The notes under the pieces were generated by a model. That model had not been told where the DNA came from, made no database searches, and saw nothing but the letters and a program-made list of their open reading frames with translations. The translations under genes were made by a program, and so were the position numbers. 64,000 nt of DNA, taken from NCBI GenBank assembly GCA_944739405.2, contig OX123186.2:88205034-88269033 (forward strand), in the 5' to 3' direction. This stretch comes from Euclidia mi (taxonomy: Eukaryota; Arthropoda; Insecta; Lepidoptera; Erebidae). Shown in pieces: positions 55,241 through 64,000 of the stretch (within the stretch, counting starts at the first letter, position 1; every line of letters begins with the position of its first letter).

Positions 55241-55500
55241 GGGGAGACCGGGGATGATTGACTATAGAGGTAGGTAGACTAGCTGTCAAAAACGCGAGTT
55301 CGGCAAACGTCGTGCGTTGGCCGACCAGGTAAGAAATTCCATTATTCCTGCCCCCTTAGCCACCGTGATCACCACGGCGCGAACGCACTTAATTTGATAG
55401 TCATAACCTCATAACGTATTGTTGAAAAACAAGACATGTAAGTAAATAGTTTACTTTTAATATTATTTGTTGTAATGCGTATTAATTTTGTCTTAATTGT

Positions 55501-56230
55501 TTGCCAAAGTGTTTAATACAAATGTTATACACCTTATCAATGAATCTCACAGCAATAGAATTTGCTATTCCGTATAAAACACTTCAACGCCTTTTAGTAA
55601 GTAATAAGATAAAGAAATTAAAAAACAATCCGGGACTGTCGAGATCTCAAATGACTTTAGAGAACGTTGGCTACAGAAAAATAGACAAATATTCAGTAAC
55701 GAGGAAGAGCTTGCATTGGAAATTACCTAAACAGAAGTGCTGATATTTGTGTTTGTGTGCTTTTCTAATATCATAGATATTAGAAAAGTCATAGATACGT
55801 TACCTACGTAGTAATCAATCCGTAGAAACGGTACACTAACGCACACATCGGTAACTCCATATTTTATTTTAATTTCGGTTGACAAGATGTGTCAGTTTCA
55901 CTATGACGCCTGATAACGCCGGCTTGCGACGTCACACACACATGTCTGACTTGCCAACTGGCTTATTGTTTAGTCCTGCTTTTGGTACGCCTATAACGTA
56001 TCTACTTCTAATTTACTTGTAACATCGTTGTTTGTGTACTTATGCAGATTTTCTTGACTCATAAGGTGTTAATCCTTAATTTGCGAGTTTGCGAAAAAGA
56101 AAAATCTTTTCCTGCATCATGGGATAGAAAAGAGATTACTGGTGAAGATTTGTTGGGGAATTTCCTTAAACGTCATCCAGCTCTCTCTACACGATCTCCT
56201 CACGCTATTTGTGTTCAAAATTTATTTGCG
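55501..56230 (+). pseudogene. pogo-like transposase, N-terminal DNA-binding part in pieces
   Basis: Piece 1 (to 55740): AIEFAIPYKTLQRLLVSNKI fits the end of the Psq helix-turn-helix, followed by KLKNNPGLSRSQ. Piece 2 (about 56080-56225): FPASWDRKEITGEDLLGNFL then KRHPALSTRSPHA matches the CENP-B-type second HTH of pogo/Tigger/jerky-like proteins. The two are in different frames with a palindrome and untranslatable sequence between. The DDE catalytic domain is missing. Confidence 0.65.
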
Positions 56231-56288
56231 TTCCATTATACTGTGAATTATTTTTCAATTGTTTATATTTATTTTGGAATATTTTGTT

Positions 56289-56372
56289 GGTTAGTTAAGA
56301 TGTTGACAGGGTTGACAGTTTTTTTTCCTGTAGGAAAATAAACTGCCAACCCTGTCAACATCTTAATTAACC
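56289..56372. repeat. Inverted duplication, 32-bp arms
   Basis: 56289-56320 pairs with 56341-56372 (gttaagatgttgacagggtt and its complement) with two mismatches. The loop has its own ttttcc/ggaaaa stem. Confidence 0.88.
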
Positions 56373-56685
56373 TAAAAAAAATTATTGCACATATTTGGTC
56401 TTCCTAATCTTATTTTTCTTATTCATTACTTCTTAGGTCAACCTACGCCTAGTGATAAGTCAACTTACCCCAGGTACGGGGTAGGTTGACTCAATTTTTC
56501 CATTCCATAAAATCGAGTCTGTACACTATATTTTAATTGGTAGCGAGCTAAATGTAACTTTTTTCCAGAGCTAAATAGTGTCACTATCAAAAGAATTGTT
56601 TTTTTTTTTATACAAATAAACACTAAAGCAATAAAAATACAAACGTTTAAACTGAAAACTGGTCAACCATCCCCAGTCTCCCCTA

Positions 56686-57098
56686 CCAAACCTAATAATT
56701 TGATCAAATATCAAATACAACAAACCAACTCACACATAAGTATTCCAAGCAAAAATTTCTGTAGGTAATTCCATTATTTGTTACTGTATACATACATTTC
56801 CATTATTCGGCTGATAACTCATTCGGAATATTTTAAATTATTCATCAGGAATTTTGCACGTGTTGAGAATAAAATCAGGGCAGCCCTCACAGCGCGCAGC
56901 AGTGCGCGGTGGTTGGCAGGTGGAATATTTTATAGTAGTAGTTTAATAGTAGAGTATTATTATCTTAAGTTTATTTGATGACGTACGAAATAGTGCACAA
57001 CGGATTTGTACGGGGAATGAGGGGCATATAGTGTTGCACCTCAGTTTTGTATGTAGTATTGTACTTTTACGTAGTGTCAAGAACACTGCAGACTTTTA
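56686..57098. other. No gene recognised
   Basis: AT-rich gap between the pogo-like element and the next TIR element. Confidence 0.3.
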
Positions 57099-58024
57099 GG
57101 GCGCTTGTACAATGCACACGCTAAGAAAATCCACCGTGTAAGCTTCAGATAAGACCGAATCATCATCTAGACGAAAAGAAAAATTTTGGAGCTAGGCATG
57201 AACATTTTTCAAAGTTCACGCGTCGTGTCTAGGTCAAACAATAGTACATTGTTCACCGAGGGAAGAAAGGAACCGATTACTAGCGAGGGAGCAGTTTGTG
57301 GCCCGAAGGCGCAGCCTAGGCCACAATACTCCCGAGGTAGGAATGGGACTTTCACCCGAGTGCTACACAGTGCTTTATACTACACCTGTGAGGAACATTT
57401 AAAGACTTGTTTTGTAGAAAGTATTTAATAATATGAAATAATTGGTCATAAGTTTGGTTGTATTTTTTGTTTACTTTATCCGGTAGTAGGTTTAAAACAG
57501 CTGTTTCCGCAGATGCTTTTAAGTAAGGCGGCGTCATTTCAACATCACTTTCACTTTCACTGCTAGAAGTCGACATTTTACTTTATTTTTAAAATAAAAT
57601 CAAAACGTAAGACACCATGTAAGACACAATAATTTAGCTTAGAATTTGACCGATATTTAGCGCTTCTTTTGGTTTTTATTCTTCACAAAAGGATGTCAGT
57701 GGCACGTAAATTCCATATTTAAATTATATGAAAACTCATTGGGCAGGCGCGCGCGATAGATAAGATAACACATGAGAAATGAAAATTCATACAATTTTCT
57801 CTCCCGCTAAAACACGTTAGAAATGGAATTTCATACATTTTACCTCCCGCTTATTCAGGTCAAGGAAAAGACCAACGTTTTCTTTTAATTTTCAGGGAAT
57901 ATTGACTACTGTTCCGATCAGGTGTAGTATAAAATATTTTTCTTATTCGGCACCGATGTAGAGACGACGCGATACATACATATTATGTCGGCCCAGCGAC
58001 TTTTCTTAGCGTGTACAAGCGCTC
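57099..58024 (-). mobile_element. TTA-flanked TIR element with small ORF
   Basis: TIR GGGCGCTTGTACA (left) and GAGCGCTTGTACA (right, reversed), extended by 'acgctaagaaaa'. TTA lies on both sides (57096-57098 and 58025-58027). A 3-bp TTA duplication points to PIF/Harbinger. Interior blocks 'ctcccgctaaaacacg' and 'cctcccgcttattcagg' are partial repeats. Confidence 0.6.
57352..57576 (-). CDS. Acidic N-terminal fragment, possibly tyrosine-recombinase-like
   Basis: 74 aa: MSTSSSESESDVEMTPPYLK, then AVLNLLPDKVNKKYNQTYDQ and IIKYFLQNKSLNVPHRC. The NLLPDK-x3-Y-x3-Y pattern recalls the N-terminal SAM-like arm of Crypton-type or similar tyrosine recombinases in insects. I rely on memory of that pattern, and the catalytic domain (R-H-R-Y) is absent. 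Its start region resembles 41901-42137. Truncated; function not assignable. Confidence 0.35.
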   Translation of the reverse strand: MSTSSSESESDVEMTPPYLKASAETAVLNLLPDKVNKKYNQTYDQLFHIIKYFLQNKSLNVPHRCSIKHCVALG

Positions 58025-58027
58025 TTA

Positions 58028-58696
58028 GGCGGTGGTCTGTAAGAAACGCCGTAGGTCGCGTCCGACGTGACGCTGTACGCGGCCTACGAATGCTTACTAT
58101 GAAAATACAGTATAGTCACAGTATATAAAGACATATAGTGGTCTCTCTCACACGCCCGACGACGCGGCGCACGAACGCCGTGCGCCGCATCCATAGGTCG
58201 TACGCCGCCTACGCACACGCAGTCATTTCGGGGCATTCTGGCGTTACGGACGCCGCGTCTATGACATAAAAATTGTAAAATTTACAAAGGAGCAAGATGA
58301 ATTACTGATAGAAGCAGTTAAATTAATACAGAATTTTATTTGATGCCAGCGATAAAGACCATAATATTATATTAATGTTTTTTTATCAACGTACTAAAAC
58401 AACTCTCGACCTCTCTCTTCACGAAAAGGTCGTGACGCCTTTTTATTATATCCTGTTTTAATAATCATTGTAAAATAAGATCATCATCCTCCTCCTATTC
58501 GAGAAGAACTCTTAAAATGGTCTGTTCATCCCGTCTAGATACACATTGAGCGCATGCGAGAAACTAAAATCCTGAGTGACCATCGCAAAGACAAAAGTAA
58601 GCAATGAGCTGATAATTTCGCTGGAAGCCGCGTCCAGCGTCAGAGACGCCGGACGCCATCGGACGCGACCTACGGCGTCTGTTACAGACCACCGCT
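58028..58696. mobile_element. PIF/Harbinger-like MITE
   Basis: TIR GGCGGTGGTCTGTAA / AGCGGTGGTCTGTAA, continuing with 'cgccgtaggtcgcgtccga' on both sides. TTA is at 58025-58027 and 58697-58699. GC-rich ends (acgccg, gcgccgca repeats), AT-rich middle, no ORF. It starts at the very TTA that ends the previous element. Confidence 0.83.
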
Positions 58697-58699
58697 TTA

Positions 58700-59739
58700 G
58701 GGTTCCGTTTTCTATGCTCGAGTTGCGATGCTAATTTAGGGTTTAAAAGCTTGCAGAAAATTATGAACACTTAGTGTAATTAAGTGTGTTTGTTTGTGAT
58801 TTTTCAAAATATGGAGCAACATTTCTGTGTATTTTTGGTACGCAGATTGAAGGACTGGAGAGTGCCACAAACTTCTTTTTGCGAGCATATATTTCATTTC
58901 CTCGTGCAAAAACTATTGAATCAAATAAGATTTACTTATGGCTAGTAAATTTGTGAACTAAAATTGTTATATATTATTGAAATATTGTACGTATTTCGAG
59001 TAATTTATTGACTATGTAATGCGAGGGCAAAATATTATTTTGGCCAACATCACGGTACCTACACAACGTCCCAATTTATCCATTACCTACTTAAATTACG
59101 CAATAAAGATGCGAAATCGCAATTTCCTTTTATCATTACTTCCCAAGAATTGGATTCTGTTAGAAAACAAGTTATCAGTAATATGCTGCAGGCCAAACTG
59201 CTGCTAGTTCGTCTATAAATAAATGGTTTATGTAAATACGTTGTTACAAGTACTAGATTTTTACCAATGGACTTGTAAGTCTGCATTATATTTTGTTTAA
59301 AATCCTTACGTCTTGCCTGCACTCTAAAATTAGTAGGTGCCCCATTTTCTTAAAATTATTACAAAGTAAAAAAGAAACATTTCCTCTTTGTATGTTAGGG
59401 CTATAAAAGCAAGATAATATTAAGTATTTCCAAGAAACACACGCTTTTTCCGAACTAGGTTTTGTATAAAGCCTTTAGATTTATTCAAGGAGAAGATAGG
59501 TCTTATCTGTATGTAGTAACGTGTACAAAATACGGCGTAGAAGTAATTTGTAAGCGGAATAAAAACTAGGGCAAAAACTAAGAGCATACAGAAAAAGAAC
59601 TCGTTATAATAAATCCCTTTATTTCTTTATTCCCTTATTTTCTTGTTTTCACAATTCGCAATAATAGGTATGCGCCACGATCTAACCTAGTCTGGACCCA
59701 AAAATATTCTTCAATTTGTATAGCAATAATTTATTTTGA
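58700..59739. other. No gene recognised
   Basis: AT-rich sequence with only short frames. Confidence 0.3.
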
Positions 59740-59960
59740 CTAGAGGATGCCCGCAGCTATGCCCATACATTTTATTTTAATTTAAGTATTATTTTGAATC
59801 CCGTGAGAATTTCGACCTTCGGGAAATCCCCTCTAAGTGAAATCCTACGCTCCCCGAGGAACGTACCAACATTCCAATTATCAGCTCATTGCTTACTTTT
59901 GTCTGTGCGTTGTCTGTTACCCAGTCAGTAACGCAAGAACTTTATATATATATATATTGA
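59740..59960 (-). mobile_element. Non-autonomous Helitron
   Basis: On the minus strand it starts TCAATATATATATATAAAG and ends ...GCATCCTCTAG, inserted between A and T. It shares the order 'cttgcgttactgac', 'gtaggatttcac' and 'tcccgaaggtcgaa' with 63539-63745. No coding capacity. Confidence 0.8.
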
Positions 59961-60389
59961 TAATGATTATACAAAAACCATTTTAGTGAGTTAAGAAATA
60001 AAATAAGCATGGGCAAGGTCAATGTTATCGCTTCCGATAATTAATCACTTGGCAAATAACATCATTCAAATGTCGCTGTCATTTTGAATTTATTTGGAAG
60101 TTAATGCCCATTTAGAGGTAATGAGACTGGGTGTTTTTAACATTCCTTTGGACAACTAAAATGAAGATATAGGCTTGCATCGCGTGGTTATTCACTGTTA
60201 GTTTTATGTCATAGGCTTTTGAATACATTGTCACAAAATTTGTTATTCTACGCTTACACTGACACAATGAATGTCGAACATCCATCACACATCTGGTATT
60301 AGCAGCTATATACTTATTGGCTGTAAAACACTGCAATTGTAGATATGTCGTTGTTGACTGCCGAGTTTCTTGGAACATGGAATAAAGAG
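59961..60389. other. No gene recognised
   Basis: The 93-aa minus frame here (60112-60393) overlaps the LINE tail and is not convincing. Confidence 0.3.
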
Positions 60390-60492
60390 ACATTGCCTAC
60401 GGCTGGCACCGGCTGAAAATCGAACTCAGTGACATGCCATAGAGAGGCGTATATCTAGCAGTGGACTATGGTAGGCTGATGATGATGAAAGA
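60390..60492 (+). repeat. LINE 3'-end relic
   Basis: 'ggcgtatatctagcagtgga' then 'ctatggtaggctgatgatga' is a common end of moth LINEs. Confidence 0.55.
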
Positions 60493-60647
60493 GACATTTC
60501 ATTCTCTACGCGCGCTCAACGTTAGAAACAACCAAAACATTATATCAGATATCTATATTTAAACGACTGCAACCACGCAGTTTTAAAGCTAACTTGATAT
60601 GATGATTCGCTACGCTCGTGCATGGGAGTAATCCGCCTAGTTAAAAA

Positions 60648-61094
60648 TCTCACATCTCGTCATAAATAATGACATGGGCACAATCCTTCCGGCCCCACAA
60701 AGTTGAGAATATAATACAAGTTGGAAAACAACCTGGCGAGCCGTTGATGATAAACGTTTACAAAGATTTAGAGCAAGTACACCTATATTAATTTATATAA
60801 ATAGCAAAATAGCCGGTACATATCAACAAACTTCGTAAACAATAAACAACTAAATTAGAATAAAATTCGGTGTAAATACTAAGATTTTTCTCTCGTTTTG
60901 CTGTAAAGAGAAGGAACAAAAACGAATCTTCTATATCATTACACAATGGCTCTTTAAATAACTGCAGATCTCATTAATCCTAATATAACTACGTCAAATA
61001 ATTGGGCAACTGTAGTACTTGTAGACCTTTTCGACTATTTTAGTAATAATAGGTAGATAATTATCATGTCACCCACAAGTCTGAGACAATCTCG
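60648..61094 (+). repeat. 450-bp dispersed duplication, copy 1 (empty Helitron site)
   Basis: Matches 63111-63785 at high identity ('catctcgtcataaataatga', 'cttctatatcattacac'). No coding frame. It shows 'tttagtaataatagg' where copy 2 has a Helitron. Confidence 0.9.
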
Positions 61095-62168
61095 TAATCC
61101 GCCTAGTTATATGAGGAAAGTTAAATACATTTGAAGGAGGGTTACAAATGGCCCCCTGCCTGCCACCCGCTGCCTGCGGGATAACCACTAGGGTTTTGTG
61201 GAGACCGACCTTTGTAGGTACTACTAGCTAGGTAGCTACGCATGCTGTATCACTTTGTGTCACAAAGATGTATGATTTTAAATATTTTCTAAATTTTCAT
61301 CTAGACATAAAAATTGTGACAAGAAGAGCTACTTCTTTGACGGTTAAGGTTCTGTTATATTTCATGATCAAGGTAGGCTAGGCTAGTTTGAATTGTTATT
61401 GGAGTAACGCTGTGGCAGATATGCTGTGTTGTTGTTTTATGGAAGAAGGTACTGTTTTACAGGACATAAAATCAAGGCTTCATTAAATGGTAGGTATTTG
61501 CATGTTTATTACATACAACCAACTACAAAAAAGGAATCAATAAATGTCGAACATAATTAAATAAATTAAGGACAATAATAGCTAACAAAGGAAATAACTT
61601 TTCGAAATTTTATTTTCACTTCACGGCTTTACTTAGTGGATTATTTCTACAGAAGGTTATTTAAGTAAACTAACTCTCTTTTTGAAGATAAAGCACAAAG
61701 ATTGAAAATGTATAGTTAGTTGATTTCTAACATACTGTTGCATCATGTCGTATAGGTTCATTGACAAATAAAGATGCCTATAGTAAACACATGTTACATA
61801 ACAATCCAATAACTCATGTACGATTGATCAAGTCAAACATGCATGGAATCCACCCGGATGCGACAATCGATACACGTCCATATATCCATACAATTATATG
61901 TACATACATATCCATACAAAGTTGAAGCGAACAGCATTTTATTTCAATGTAAAACATCATATTGGCTCTTGACACGAAACGATAAACTTGAACCATAAAA
62001 AACGAATATTCTTTCATATAATTCACTTGCAGCGAATATAAATTTTATATTTTAAATATGAGCTCCAGTATCTATTTTACAGTACTATAAATGTTGCGAT
62101 GAGGGTCAATTTCTAATTAAATAAAATATGTAGTAATAATAATAGGAAAAAAACCGTTAGTTAGTTGT
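61095..62168. other. No gene recognised
   Basis: AT-rich, no supported frame. Confidence 0.3.
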
Positions 62169-62400
62169 ATGTTCGTAAAGTCCCCCGCGACACAGGATTT
62201 AGTCCTAGTGCGGGAGTTGTCTTTTTAAAAAGAAGAAATAATTTATGTGGCTACCATCCCCGCAAGGAACAACATTTTGTTTGATCCATAAATAGTTGTT
62301 TCAGGTCTGCGTGTTGTTTGTGTCCGCAGTTTGAATGTTTGCAAAGTCCTTCGTAACACAGGAGTTTTGCCTAGAGCGGTCGTTATCGTTGATTCAAAAT
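62169..62400 (+). repeat. Diverged direct repeat pair
   Basis: 'tgttcgtaaagtcccccgcg' with 'cctagtgcgggagttgtc' (62169-62222) recurs as 'tgtttgcaaagtccttcgta' with 'cctagagcggtcgttatc' (62337-62390). Possibly two copies of a LINE 3' UTR piece. Confidence 0.45.
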
Positions 62401-63110
62401 TATAAATCTTTTTATTCTCTTCTTTCTTTGTAATAATCGGATCTGTTATTATTTGCAATCCACTTGCCTACGAAATCACAAATTATCCGCCGTCACTAGT
62501 AGGAGTTCTTTATTAACAAAATGGTTCTCGTGACGGGTACATAGAATCACTTTACCCCAAGAAGCAGGCGTCAACCCATGCTGCCTATTTTTCTGTTTGG
62601 CACGTTTTGAGTCTATTTTGTATGTAATCTAGTTTATATAACTTTTTACATTTCGCGACGCTTCAAGCACTCTTCATTCTCGTCGCTGGAAATACAATTT
62701 AAATTTCAGTAATGCGCAACCTTTTTGAATAATCTGGAAAGTTTTATGTAAGCCCTGAGTGATTTTACAATGTAATTCCTTCGTGTTTTAAGCTGTCACA
62801 GTCAAACTACCTTAAAGTAATGTGTCTAAGTAAGAATTTGTCATCCTTGAATATGGCGCTTGCAACAATGCCCAAATATCCCGAAAGAAAAGTTAAAACT
62901 ACAGAGTGTGTCTAAAAGCTTAGTAAAAGTATAGATGTAATGCAAATACAATATTTAAAAGTACAACACAAAATAACTAATGAAGTCCCTCATGGTTATA
63001 AAATTTATAAGCTGACTGAGCAACATTCTAAGTTACGATTATATACGGGTGCCCGGCATTCGTCCCATGTGTGCCTTGATTACTTTGAAACTGTACATAG
63101 TGAGCCCAAA
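62401..63110. other. No gene recognised
   Basis: AT-rich, no supported frame. The 62-aa plus frame at 62940-63128 runs into the duplicated block. Confidence 0.3.
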
Positions 63111-63785
63111 TCCCACATCTCGTCATAAATAATGACATGGGCACAATCCTTCCGGCCACACAAAGTTGAGAATATAATACAAGTTCGAAAACAACCGGGC
63201 GAGCCCGTTGTTAATAAACGATAACAAAGATTTAGAGCAAGTACACCTATATTAATTTATATAAATAGTAAAATAGCCGGTACATATCAACGAACTTCGT
63301 AAACAATAAACAACAAAATTAGAATCAGTAAATTTCGTAAATTTAGATAAAATTCGCTGTAAATAAGTACTAAGAATTTTGTTCCCGTTTTGCTATAAAG
63401 AGAAGGAACAAAAACGAATCTTCTATATCATTACACCATGGCTCTTTAAAGAACTGCAGATCTCATTAATCCTAATATAACTACGTCAAATAATTGGGCA
63501 ACTGTAGTACTTGTAGACCTTTTAGACTATTTTAGTAATCTTAATATATAAAATCCTTGCGTTACTGACTGACTGACAGACACGCTACAGCCGAAACTAT
63601 TGGGCGCAGGAAGCTGAAATTTGGCATGTATGTTCCTTGGGGACCGTAGGGGTGCACTAAGAAGGGATTTCCCGAAATTCCCACGGGATCGGCCAAAACG
63701 GGTAAATTTAAAAAAAATGCAGGCGTAGCTGCTGGCGTCCTCTAGTAATAGATAATTATCATGTCAGCCACAAGTCTGAGAGAAT
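63111..63785 (+). repeat. 450-bp dispersed duplication, copy 2 (with Helitron)
   Basis: Counterpart of 60648-61094, 2.46 kb away, split by the Helitron at 63539-63745 and with small indels (for example an extra 'cagtaaatttcgtaaattta'). Confidence 0.9.
63539..63745 (+). mobile_element. Non-autonomous Helitron, complete, with empty site
   Basis: 207 bp starting TCTTAATATATAAAATCC and ending GGCGTCCTCTAG. Inserted exactly between A (63538) and T (63746). A GC-rich hairpin (gcag ... ctgc) lies about 10 bp before the end. Copy 1 of the duplication (about 61048) has the undisturbed AT site. Moved in trans by a Rep/helicase not present here. Confidence 0.9.
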
Positions 63786-64000
63786 CTCTTTTATATTTTT
63801 CTACTTAAATGTGTGACAATTTCACCTTGCAGTATCTTGCTGCCCAATATATATTACTCCGTAGATGAAGTATAGGCATAGAGCATAGATATTTATTTAT
63901 AGAGATGTATTTCTTATTGGCGTTTTTAAGACAAACTTTCTGTGACCAGTGTGACCCATATTGCCGCTTGGCAGCGTGGCAGTCGCGCTGTGACAGCTGA

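Larger units (their letters stand above)
55241..56683 (+). mobile_element. pogo-like DNA transposon, internally deleted
   Basis: TIRs GGGGAGACCGGGGATGATTG and, reversed, GGGGAGACTGGGGATGGTTG. The flanking TA is at 55239-55240 and 56684-56685. It encodes only the DNA-binding half of a transposase. It also carries two short palindromes (55760-55788 and 56289-56372). Related in layout to 30479-32464. Confidence 0.85.

Noticed and set aside
62169..62400. CRISPR-like or other repeat array
   Set aside because: Only two diverged units, in a eukaryotic genome; more like a duplicated LINE 3' piece.

Overview
The window is from a eukaryotic, almost certainly lepidopteran (moth or butterfly), nuclear genome. 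Evidence: AT-rich non-coding DNA, one spliced exon with GT-AG borders, several copies of a tRNA-derived SINE of moth type, short Lep1/Helitron elements that start with TC and end in CTAG, and insect-type Gypsy, BEL, Jockey/CR1-like, Tc1, pogo-like, hAT and Harbinger-like elements. There is no operon structure, CRISPR array or bacterial gene. I worked by eye, so repeat names are family-level calls.

Layout. 1-4.1 kb: SINE scraps, a 5S rRNA-derived SINE, and a compact LTR element (1202-4042) whose single 726-aa frame joins a Gag to the two ends of an integrase. 4-11 kb: mostly unrecognised AT-rich DNA with Helitron and LINE relics. 11-24.5 kb: a tandem duplication. Copy A (11034-16268) received one 5'-truncated LINE. 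Copy B (16352-24508) received a hAT MITE, a larger hAT element that itself holds an intact Tc1 element, a SINE, a LINE tail and an internal secondary duplication. 24.5-33 kb: Helitron and SINE copies, the one clear host exon (27953-28174, PAQR4-like), a pogo-like element with nested MITEs (30479-32464) and a perfect 63-bp-arm palindrome (32915-33044). 33.4-41.0 kb: a complete but broken Gypsy-type element on the minus strand. 41-46.5 kb: SINE, relic elements and a MITE. 46.6-54.6 kb: a Jockey-like LINE fragment, then a deleted BEL/Pao element (48188-54583) that contains a nearly full-length two-ORF LINE (about 48716-53330). 54.6-64 kb: a second pogo-like element, two abutting TTA-flanked TIR elements, Helitrons and a 450-bp duplicated block, one copy of which carries a Helitron with its empty site preserved in the other copy.

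Host content is therefore very small: one internal exon of a PAQR-family membrane protein and a few unrecognised short frames. Nearly everything else is transposon sequence in nested layers, so insertion order can be read from who interrupts whom. The Tc1 transposase (343 aa, DD34E) and both ORFs of the LINE at 49-53 kb are intact. The Gypsy and BEL copies are broken.

The least conventional signal is a set of short inverted duplications (arms about 13-63 bp, loops 2-19 bases) scattered from 27 to 56 kb. In at least two cases they sit inside retrotransposon coding sequence and destroy it, which indicates a local fold-back or template-switch mutation process, or else an assembly artefact.
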